This document shows positions 47,401 to 59,400 of a DNA stretch of 64,000 nt, piece after piece. Origin of the DNA: Apoda limacodes (taxonomy: Eukaryota; Arthropoda; Insecta; Lepidoptera; Limacodidae); assembly GCA_946406115.1 (NCBI GenBank), contig OX291542.1, positions 1,512,959-1,576,958 of the forward strand, read 5' to 3'. The stretch's first letter is position 1; each line of letters starts with the position of its first letter. The notes under the pieces are model-generated. The model did no database searches and was not told the DNA's origin. It saw only the letters and a list, made by a program, of their open reading frames with translations. The position numbers and the translations under genes are program-made.

Positions 47401-50400
47401 TAAATAACAACTTACTAAAGTTTAGCGAGGTTGATGTGCTTCAGGTTGTATTTCATCGGTTGCTAGTATAATACTACTTTATAACAACTAACTTGAGTTT
47501 AGCAGGGTCGATGTGCTTCAGGTTGTACTTAATGTGTTGGTAGTATGACATGCGGTTTTTGAAGTTCACGTCGCACTGTAACAAACACAAATCTATATAA
47601 AAAACACATGCACGCTGACGGAATCAAAATGTGTAAACATTACTTTTTATCTTTCTTTTTACTCTATTACATACAGATTAGAAAACTAGTCATTAATTTA
47701 GTTGGTAGTTATATAATTGAGTCCGAGATGACTATTTATTCAGCTTTCGTCTCGCACTTTAACTTTAACTTTAACTTTAACTTTAACAATACTCATCATC
47801 CTTACTATAATATAAGCGACTTGACTTCCACTTCAGTAAATAAACTATGTAAAGATCGTGATTTATGCTATTTTGTAAGGACTCGGGAAGGGGTCCCGAG
47901 ACGTTAGAGCTGGTATAACCTGATGGCAGTAGAGCTGCGCCGGCGCCTCGTGCGTCACCAGGTGCACCTCCATAGCCTTCTTGAAGAGGAACCTCTTCTC
48001 GCAGCGCGGACACGAGTACTCCTTCTCGCCTTTGTGGATGCTGGACACAACAAGTAGAAGGATATGTAAAAATAGCTATCGTTAAATAATTTACACTGCT
48101 TTAGTCGGAACATACAATAACATACGTAACTTTAAAATACAGGAGCATTTTAATTTATTACAAAACAAAGCGTAATTTCTGTATTTCACAAGTGTTAAAC
48201 AATAAACTCCCAAAAACGTAGGAATAACTCGACTTCCGAATGATATAGAGTAATTTAAAAAATCTTGGTATAAGATAGCATAGATAACATATCTATTTAA
48301 TGACAGAGAAAGTTAAAATAAAAAATATTGGTGTAGGTACACCACAATATTTTTTTCATCACACTTGTAAACAGAATTATTATGTGCAGGTAAAGCGGCT
48401 GCTAAGACCTTAATTACTCCCACGGGCTTTTCTTTGTTAATTTTATTTTCTGTAAGAGCTCGTAAATTGAACCCACGGGCGGTAATGACGCGCCTATTCT
48501 ATCAAGTATGTATAAGAGCGGTAGCTGTATCGTTGTTTAGAACACAAACACGCGCACACTACAAGCAAGCAAGTTACGTACAAGTTTTGACTTTATGAGT
48601 TTTTTTTATTTATTCACCCGTTATTTTTCTTTATTTACTTGGAAATGTGATGAAAAAAATTGAGTGTAGGCACGAACAGGGTACAAAAATTAAAAAAAAA
48701 CTCGAATTATTAAAGCCTTCGGCCTTAGGCTTCTAAATAGCCTCTCGTTGGTAATTTTCTACTTACCACACTTAATACACAATGGATAGTCCATTCATCA
48801 CAGTTGCTCGTAAACAGTGTTATTATGTACAGGCAAAGCAGTTGCTTAGACCTTAATTACTCCCAAGGGCTTTTTCTTTGTAAACTTTATTTTTCTAAAG
48901 TCAAAGCGTCCATAGAACTTCTATTTCCCGCCATTTCAATTGTGTATTGGTGAGTCTATTTATTTATTTACCGTATATTTTTATTATTTACTCGCAAATG
49001 TAACGAAAAAAACTGTGTGTTACATGGGCGGTGCGGAAATTACAAACTCGAGTCATAAAAGCCTTCGGCCTTAGGCATCTGAATAGCCCAATGTACTATA
49101 CAAGCTACGTTAATTATACAAACATAAGTCACTATTTAGATGGCCATAAACATTATTTTATGTATCAGGTGTTTGTAAACGCTTCCAGGGTGACCGCACT
49201 GAACATCGGTCGCATCGGTCGCGTCGGCGACTGCTCGAGTAGCTGTAATCTTTGATACGATTTTGTTCTATTGCATTCCATTTTAGTTTTTAAACAGAAA
49301 ATTGAAAACGACAAAAAAATCTTCGCAAATTGAACATTAAATGTGAATATTTACAAGATAAACTACGACATTTTATCTATGACAGAGTTTATTTTAGTAA
49401 TATGTGTTCTCTTTTTTGTGATTATCATAAGAAAATTCTACAAAGTACTAAAGCTTGTCATTAAATCCAATAGAAGCAAATTAAAGTAAGGTGGGAGAGA
49501 GTCGGTAGGAGAAGGAGAAGTATCAGCTGTTGGGGCAAAAGATTCTAAGAGTGGAGAGTGGTTGTTGGTTGAGAAAGGTGGAGGCCCGGCTGTGGTGGCG
49601 TTCAGTGGACTGCTGTAGGGTGATGAATAATTTAACGTGTGCGTACTCACAACAAGTGCGTCTTGAGCGAGGTGCGGTCACGGAAGGTCTTCCCGCAGAG
49701 GTCGCACTTTTGTCTCTCCGCATGGTTCTTTAGGTGGTTGCGCAGTTTCCCGAGGGTACTACAGACAAATAAAAAGGAAACTGTTTGAGATATTTCTTCA
49801 AGATAGATCTTAAAATTAGCTGTTTAATTTACTTAGTATTTTATAACTTTGACGATTTAAAAGTGATTGTAAAATCCTTATTTGAATAAACCATTTTGAC
49901 TTTACTGCTGGGTCATAATCGTTTTTTGTACCGAGGAGAAAGCGCGGCAAGAATATGATTTCATTAAGAATAATTAAAAAAAAAACGAGTTGCACTCCGG
50001 GAGTGCCGGCAGGAGTGAAAATCTTTACACACGATTCGCGCTTAACATTCAAATATGTTACAAGACAACTCATACGTCATATTTTATTGTACAGAACCAA
50101 TTTCCTGAACACAGAATTCGCGCTTAACACTCTAATATATCACAAGACATGTCTTTGACATTGTCAAGAGAATAATAATGTTTGTTTATTTACTTTTTTG
50201 ACGTAGTATATTTGACGTCTTAATCTGTCATAGAATTAAAATCCCATATCCAACCGGTACCCCGGTAGGCGTGGCATTATGGTTTCCGTCTTACGAATTT
50301 TTATGGCGTTGCATTATGGTTTTCGTCTGACGATCAGTCTGATGCGAGTTTATCATTTTTTATCCATCATAAAAACTAACCTAATGTAAATAAATAATGT

Positions 50401-53400
50401 ATATAAATCTGACGCAAGTTCCGTCTTACGAATTTTATATGAATTTTCGATCAGGACACGTGACCTGACGCGAGTTTATCATTTTTTTCCCATACCAAAA
50501 AAAGTGCACAACGCCGCTAAAGAAGTTTTTACTTCAAAAAAAAAATGAACCGTGCTTTTAAATAGTCTATGCACACCTATGTTCTAGAATACCGAGACGA
50601 CCATCAACTGGACGAAAATTTAGGAACTACTCAAAAGAAAATGTAATGGCCTATTATTGATACACAATGTAATATCGATTAGAAAAGCCCCTAAAAAAAG
50701 TAAAGTTCTTTTCACTACGCTCAGAATGTATTATTACAATACGAAACATGCAAAATCACTTGATGACCAACGATTAGAACCTTTGGCGTGTTGTGGTAAC
50801 GTAAATAACATTTTTTTGGCAGAAAAAGAGAAAAAAGTCCCGGAATATTTCGACGGTTTTAAGCCCTCTTGTTTTATTACTTGCTTGCTTGATTCCAAAG
50901 GAATGCAAGAACATAACACCATGGGCCAGCCAAATTTATGGAAATGTTATAATTTGGGGGTACTAAGTTTATAAGTTAGTTAGGTTGATTAGGATGTCAA
51001 AAAACCATGATCGCCACCCCAAAATAGCCAATCCAAGATGGCGGTTGTTCAGTTTTATAAAAACAACATGTATCTCGAGATCTATTGACCCGATTTCATT
51101 ACTTTTTTTTCATTTTAAAGCTCTAAATGAGCTCTATTAAAATATTGAAAAAGAAAACGGAATTTTTGTAAAAACATTTTTTAAACGCGATTTTTACAAA
51201 ACATGTTGCACATAAGAAAAACAAACTTAAGGTAAAACGTGTAGTAAAAAAAAATAATCTTTAATTTGATGTATTACATGTATCATATATACATGAATTT
51301 GAGCTTATTCCCATTAAAATTCCCCATTTACTAAATAACTGCGAAGAAATATCTATCGATGAAATCAGAATAACTATTTAACGTTTCCAAAATAAATTCG
51401 TGACTGTATAATATTAATTGTAGCATAGTTTCTAGTAAATAATAATATAAATATTATCACACAGCATGGCGAGTGAGGGTTGTAGCTTTTGACATTGACG
51501 TGGGGAGCTCATTGATATTTGTACCTACTACTAAAGTACTACGAGGCTTAACGGGGGTAACTTAACGCAACTTGGTGGCGCAACGGGAACATTTTATTTA
51601 AGTTTTTAATTATTATTTTTTTTGTTTGGAAAAAGCTATCACGTTAAAGACAAAAAATACATTCGTTATCTTAATCTATATTCTTTCATTTCAATTTACG
51701 CCCTATATTTACTTCCACATTATATAGATAATTATAGTTTTCTTGACTTCATCTTACTCAAACTCTTGCTGATTTCTTCGCTAAGTAGTTTGTATTGTTT
51801 GTGTGTTTCATATCTCTTTTTCCTGTTATTTTGATTTGTTTATTTTGCAAACTTTCTTCTCATACAATTCCTGTATTACGTTTGTTTTTTCGTTCAGTTA
51901 GATTGTGTTTTATTATACTTTACTTATATGTCATTAAAACTTTCTGACGAAAAAATTGTTCTAACCATTTAGTGATTGGATAAATTCGTTATTTGCATTC
52001 ACATATTTAGTTAGTCGGTGGTGGTCGAGGAAGTCGGTGGTGGTCGAGGAAGTCAGTGGTGGTCGAGGGGTTTAAATTTCACTTCACGTCCTAAGTGGCG
52101 GAGGTTCGAACCCCGGGTCGGCGTGTACCAATGAGTCTTTTCTTAGTTTCTCATGTACACTGAGTTATTTCTTCACACCACTGGCTTTTCGGTGAAGGAA
52201 AACATCGTGAGGGAAAACCTGCATACGTCAAGAAAAAAAAAAGACGTATGTGGTCCACAATCCGCACTGGGCCTGCGTGTGAACTACGGCCTAAATCACC
52301 CTCGCTTATGAGGGTAGGCCGTGCCCCAACAGTGGGGACGTATGAAGGCTGGCGAAATTCACATATTTTAACGCTTAAGGTTGGTTGGTTACTTATAGCT
52401 ATAAAGTCAATTTTATTCTACACAGTTCACTGACTTCCATATTTGTTATTCATTAATGTATTTAAGATTATCGGATTGTTCTCGTATTTGCCATCTTGTT
52501 TTATGGTTTTATCTTCCTAACCACTGAATATAACTTTATGCAGATCCAAGGTTCCTGTAAGAAAAAAATAATGTCTTTAATTACCGCCTAGGTATTTCGT
52601 GCAGAAATTAGATATTGAAAACCGAGGCTCAAAATTTACACATAGCTTACTAAAAGTTAATTGCCGTCCTGATTGCCAAAAATAATGCGCCACATGGCGA
52701 CCTGACCAGTGCGGATTAAATTCAATTTGGTACATTAGCGTGCAAAACGCTTTTATGTCAATATCTTACCTACATTTCAGAGGCCCAAGTATGCTGTTAC
52801 ACACAGCGGCTACAGCGACCAACGGAATGATATTATCCGACAAAATAAAGTAGATATTTTTTATGTAGACGTACCAAATAATTGCAACGCCAGCTGTGTA
52901 TTTGGTCGGTCAATAATGTTTCTATAGAGACGCAGACTTACGGCTCGGTGTGTCCGCACACTGCGCATGTGTGCGTGGGGGCCGCGGCGCGGTGCTCGCG
53001 CGCGTAGTGGTCCGCCGCGACCGCCGCGCGCGACCACAGGGCGCCACACATGCAGCAGCGCCATCTGCACGACAACAGGGTGGTGTTCAAGATCAAAACT
53101 GGGCACATACGACATAATGCTCATTAAAGGCGAAGTGACATAACCCTATGGGCATATGTGCTCAGGTAAGGGCACGAGAGCAGATTTCTTCGTAGAAAGA
53201 AACAGAAACCCAGCACCTTTTAGTTTTACTACATACAGGGTGGCCGGGAAGTTGACGTTCAAACGTAAAATTTAAATACTTTATGATGAGGAGTATCCGA
53301 ATCACCCCCATGTTTGTTCTACGATTTTTCGTAGTTTTCGAGATAGAATTTTTTTAATGATTTTTTTCGTAATTTTCACCTAACATCAGTTTTCAATTTT

Positions 53401-56400
53401 TTTCTAGTTCTGTTGAACATTTTTGGTTCAATTTTTTGTGATAACTAATAAGCACAGTCTAACCTAACTCCCTAAAAATATGATTTATCTAGGAATTGCA
53501 GAACTTACTAAGAATTTATTCGAAAGTTCAAAATTAAGATTTGAGCTCAGTACTCACAAATTTTCAAAGTATCAGAAAAAAATTAAATATTTATTTAATG
53601 TTTATTTTCTGTAACTGACCTTCAAAGTAAATTAAGGCATTTTTTAAGGAAAAAAATTAATTATTTTATATTATTTAAATATTTGAATTTCTTTGCGTTA
53701 TGATGGATTTGAGTAAAACACAGTTAATTCTTAATAAGATAAATTTATTTAAAGTAAATTTTCAAAATTTCGCCCTCCCACAGAAATGCACAATCTACAC
53801 CTGCGCAAAAAATTATGTCTTAACTTCCTAAAAGCTTCGCGGTTATTTCTCACAGCGGTTTTGACTTCGCGAAATTTTCTTCTAAGCTCTCCTTCACATG
53901 AAGCTTTTCTGGCGTACGTTATTTCTTTAAAGTAGCCCCAGGTTGAGGTCAGGCGAGCGTGGTGGCCAGGCAATTGGCCCTCGTCGTCCGATCCACCTGC
54001 TGTGATACGTCTGGTTTAAATGGCGACGCAGTTTCGCCGCGTAATGACATGGTGCGCCGTCGTTCTGGAACACCATTGTCCTTCTCAATTTTAATAATAT
54101 TGGTAAATCATCTTCTAAAAAACTTTTGTAAGTCTCGCCGTCTAATCTGGATGGCAGTACAAATGCCATTCAAGACGCCAGACCACATGTTCACGCTGAA
54201 ACTATGTTGAAATGATGAAGATCTGGCGGCATGTGGATTTTCAACGGCCCAAATATGATAATTGTGGATATTGAAAACCCCCGTTCACTCAAATCTTGAC
54301 TCATCAGTCAAGTAAGATTTTATTAAAATATCCGGGGTCTTCTTACTCTTTTTGCAACATAGTTCTACAAAACTCGACTCTCAATTCATAATCTGCAGGG
54401 TGCAACGCTTGTACTTTTTGTATGTGATAGGCGTGAAAAGATTTCTCACGCAAAATATCTTGTATTGAAGATCTTGGTATGTCAAGATTACGAGCCATTG
54501 CTCTCGTACTTGTACTTCTATTAAGTTGCACTTCCTCTAGAACAATTTCCCTGCGTTCCGGATCAACTCTCAAAATACCTTCACCACCACGTTGGCCAGG
54601 AATGCGGCCTGCCATTAACGTATTGTGAGTATTAACGAACACACGATAGTTAACGGGATCCTGCGCACAGGTTTCTTTCCCACGGCCTGGAGGACAGGCA
54701 AAACTATTGTCATACCGAAGCCTGGCAAGAGCCGACAGAAACCAGAGCATTATCGCCCGATCACTTTACTTTCTAACATAGGCAAACTGTTCGAACATCT
54801 ATTATTGAAAAGGGTATCACCTTTTATCAATCTAAGGCCAGAACAGTTTGGTTTTAGAAGTAATCATAGCACCACTCTTTAGCGTACTCGCGTCTTACAC
54901 CACATGGCCTTTGAGATGAACAAGGGCAGGTACACGGTAGGGGTCTTCCTCGATATCGAGAAGGCCTTTGATCGTGTATGGCACGCCGGCTAATTGTTTA
55001 AGCTCTCTGAGACCAATTTACCCCCCATGTTCGGGCGTATAATAGCCTCCTTTCTGGAGGGGCGGAGTTTCTATGTTTCGGTTGACAATAAAAACTCCCC
55101 TACTAAGACCATTTCAGCGGGGGTCCCACAAGGTAGTTGCCTTTCCCCACTGTTGTATGCACTTTTCACCAATGACATTCCTACGCTTAGCGATAGCGGT
55201 CTATCGCCAGGCACACAGGACGTCACCCTAGCATTGTATGCTGACGACAGCGCGTACATGAGCTCATCCCGTAAGTCCCATTAAGCTGCCGCTAAAATGC
55301 AGCGATTATTGGATATCCTCCCATGCTGGCTTGACAAGTGGAGGATAGCAGTAAACGCCTCAAAAACGGCAGCCATCTTAACAGGCCAACAGAGACTATT
55401 ACCTAAGCAGCTTGTATTCCGCGGACAGGTAATTGAGTGGCAGAGCAGTGTGAAATATCTTGGCTGCATTATCGACCGCAGGTTGCGCATGACCAAAATG
55501 GTCGAGCATGCGACAGCCAGAGCGGTCGGCGCCAGAGCGGCCTTAAGGCCATTATTTTCATCTGACCTGCCGCTTAAAACCAAAGTCCGGCTATACAAGC
55601 TCTACGTTAGGTCCCGTTTGACGTACGCCGCGCCGGCTTGGTACGCACTGCTATCCACCACTAAAAAGAAAAAGATCCAAGTTGTGCAAAACAAATCGCT
55701 GAGGATAATAACGGGCGCTCCGCGTTACGTCCGCAACGACACAATTGCCAGGGACACAAAGGCAGAGCCCATAGGTGAGTTTATCGCCAGACTGGCCGCC
55801 CGGCTGTTTGACGTGGCGGACAACAGTGCGCATCCACACCTAAGGGGCATTGCGCCATTACATGCCCGTCCACCGGAGGGCAGACCTCTCCCTAGGGAGC
55901 TAATTCCCCCAAAAAACTAAGCCTTTTGCTTAGTTTTTACACTACAAAATTGTCTTCTATCGTTTTTATGTTTTTCAAATTTTTTTCGTATTTTTTCGAA
56001 ATTTTTTCATATTTCTTTTTATTTTTGTTTTATTTATTTTGTTTTTTCTTGTTTTTATTTCCTCTTCGCCACTTCTACAAAGTGGCCACTAAGATGCTGA
56101 AAGTGGGCCTGAAAAGTAGGCCCTCTCTAATCATTCACCGAGGGTGCGCGCACCTTCGAGACTCGCCCGGGTCATGGGTTAAAATACATTTAATTTAACT
56201 CGGCACCCGTACCTCTTTTACCCGACAGGGGGTTAAGAAGATGTCCACGTAGAAATAATGCATTTCTGCATATTCACTTAGAGTGTAAGGCATCACTAAC
56301 ACTTCCAAGTAACTACAGTCCAAATCGATAGGCACAACGAAATCCAGTAACAAGCAGGGGTCAAACAAGTACGCAGCGGCGGTATTAATAGGCAAGATGG

Positions 56401-59400
56401 TGGTCAAAAAACGGCAGAACGAGATGAGTAGCAGTAAACACAAAGTGAGTACGACTGAGGTACGGCGCGCGGCAGCACGAAGATGTACTCATTGTTAGCG
56501 TCAACGCTGGTAGCAGTTGTCTCACTTTAACCTGTTTCTAATGTTACTGTACTACTCTAACCCACCGACACAAACTAGAGAGAGTGAGATGGCAAAATAT
56601 TTTTACTTGAGCATTTTTTTATGGTTAAAATCACAATGAAATCATATCTATTGGGTTTTTCTGATCAAATTTAAAGAATTTAGAATTTCAGTTTAATTGT
56701 GTTTTACTCAAATCCATCATAACGCAAAGAAAGTCAAAGATTTAAATAAAATATTTTTTTTTTCCTTAAAACATGCCTTAATTTACTTTGAACGTCAGTT
56801 ACAGAAAATAAACCCGTGATAACCCTAACTTTATTTGGTCTTGTTTTAAAGTTTAATGTCTTAGGAAGTTTTTAAAATTACTCTGAACCCAAAATCTCCC
56901 CATATAATTTTTTTTTGATACTTTGAAAATTTGTGAGTACTGAGCTCAAATCTTAATTTTGAACTTTCGAATGAATTCCAAGTAAACCATATTTTTAGGG
57001 GGTTAGGTTAGACTATGCTTATTAGTTATCACAAAAAAACTGAAACAGAAATGTTCAACCGAACGAGACAATAATCGAAAACTGATGTTAGGTGAAAATT
57101 ACGAAAAAAATCATTAAAAAAATTCTATCACGAAAACTACGAAAAATCGTAGAACATACATGGGGGTGATTCGGATACTCCTCATCATAAAGTATCTAAA
57201 TTTTACGTTTGAACGTCAACTCCCCGGCCACCCTGTATAATATGTGTAATAATATGACCTCGTCACTGGCATACTCCATGTTAAGAAACATCAGAGGTGC
57301 TATTTCCCTCATCTTGTCTCCAATTCCCTTTGTCTTCTTTGAGTACGCTTTGCTCCCCTATTAGCTATTTTGTGAACAGGACCGTTTAATACTGAAACTT
57401 CACAGTTGAACCACAGCTTGACATTTTACCCTCACTGCGCCAAAAGCAGTTCTTCTACAAAAACATAATGTTATCACTTCTAAACTTATAAGTAATATAT
57501 ATCCGTTTTCAGGAACCAAAACTGCTAAATATTCAGACAGACCGATCGGAATCTGGTTTAGGACAAACAAAATTAAACCCGGAAGTTTTATTATTTTTAT
57601 AACTATTTTTTTCATAAAACTGGAGGTAAATAATCTTTATATATACATATGCAAACAAAAAAAAAATTATGTATGTTTTGTGGTCTCGGGAAGCTGGAAA
57701 CCATCCTAAATTCAAGAAGATGTTTACATTTAAAAAAAAAAAATGGTTCAAGTTTTAGGTAGGGCAAATTTTTCTGTCTTAAACTCAATCTTCGAGTAAA
57801 AAAAACACTGTATAGTCGCCCCGCAAAAAACACACCTTAAATTTGGAAAAAAATAACTTAGTCAACTACATTTTTTTAATATTTACCAAATTTTTATAAG
57901 CTGATGTTCAGCTGTCGGGGCGGAACAAATTTCAAAAAGGGTTTTCTTAAGTTTTTAATTGAACGTATATTATTTATACAATGTCGCCTTAAACATTCCA
58001 ACTTTGCAATTTGAAAAGTCGTGAAAAAATAAAAAAAATTGAAGTCACGATTTTTTTATATGGATGAAGTTACGTTTCTGTTTTTTTTTTTCAGGCAGCA
58101 ACTCAGAAATTGATACTTCAAATGAATAAAATATCGATAAATTCAATAAATACTGACGTTAATTGATTCTACGGGATTACCCCTTGTACAATGGGATGTG
58201 TTCTGAGGAATTGTTCAAAATGATTCCCACGGCTACTTTCTACGGATTTCGTTCTCATGCCTTAGAACCTAAAAAGTCGCGTACAGTGCGGCTTTAGACT
58301 AGTTCGTCCCGCGAACGCTTAGGTTGTGGAATGAGCTCCCTGCCATGGTTTCCTCTAAGGACTACAGTATAGGGGTCTTCAAGAAAGAAGTTATTAGATT
58401 TCTCAAGGGTAGGCAACGCGCGAGCTGTTGTGGCAAATATCGATTTTTCCAATTTTTAAGTGTGTTTTGCAAGGCTACCATACAATATTTTTGTAGGTCG
58501 ACCATTCAATGTTTTTCTTATTCGAAAAGAAACATTTCTACCCACCATTTCTCGGGGGCAGCTGGGCATCGGGAGCATTTTACGGGTTAAGATTTAATAA
58601 AAACATATAACTTCAGGTTTTAAATACTTTTTTTTCTCTTAAAAATATATGGATTCCGATCGGACTATTAGTACAAATGTTACAACAATACATACCTTAG
58701 CCGGTGTCTCCGCCTGTGCGCGGCGAGCGCGTGGGCGTCGCGACAGACCACGCGGCACACGGAGCACACGGCGGTACCGGAACACTGAAAAGGTACACCA
58801 GTCAATATTCGATCTGAAAACATTAAATTTAAACGTAAGTCATTTTAAGTGTCAGTCTGACCGGATCGTGTTTCTTCATGTGGTTGTCGAGCTTGAGCCG
58901 ATGGTTGAACCCGAGCACGCACAGCGCGCACCGGTACTCGTGACGAGTGAACGACACGCTCCTCAGCGCCCTCTCGCGTTCTGCCTCCACCTGAATGTGA
59001 CAACTGAAGTGGCAAACAAGCGCACGGACTTACTTTTGCCTAATAAGTCAAAGGTGCTTAATTTATTTGCAGAAAGTGGCTTGCGAAATGTCATCTAAAA
59101 CGTTAAATTTTATTGAAATAGCTATTTCTGGGAAAAATATAAATAAATAAGTAAAAAAACCCGACTGCAAAATCATTTAGAACTAAACAGAAATTAAAAC
59201 ATACTAATTTTTTTACTATAAGCAGACGGGACTTATTTTAAGGTAACTACTATGGTGTGAGCAATCTGTACACAATGTGAACTTGCATTGAATAACCCCC
59301 CGCTCCCGCTTGCTTTTTGTTTAATATATTTTATGTTTTAATTTCTCTTTAGTTCTTAATCTTTTTGGAGTCGGATCTTTTTTATTTATTTTTTATTACA

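Larger units (their letters stand above)
53236..57235 (-). mobile_element. Tc1/mariner-type DNA transposon, 4.0 kb, long inverted repeats
   Basis: Bounded by CAGGGTGGCCGGGAAGTTG and its inverse complement (one mismatch), with TA on each side (53234-53235, 57236-57237) as target duplication. The inverted repeats extend about 0.5 kb (53236-53733 and 56693-57235); the right one has an extra segment of roughly 90-100 bp. A minus-strand transposase pseudogene lies between, and a plus-strand LINE interrupts it. Confidence 0.93.

Noticed and set aside
52085..52110. B-box-like GGTTCGAACCCC as a tRNA gene
   Set aside because: No cloverleaf or anticodon arm; the context is a SINE head.
55926..56198. 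Phe-rich frame after the Jockey ORF
   Set aside because: T-rich 3' UTR of the LINE read as protein.
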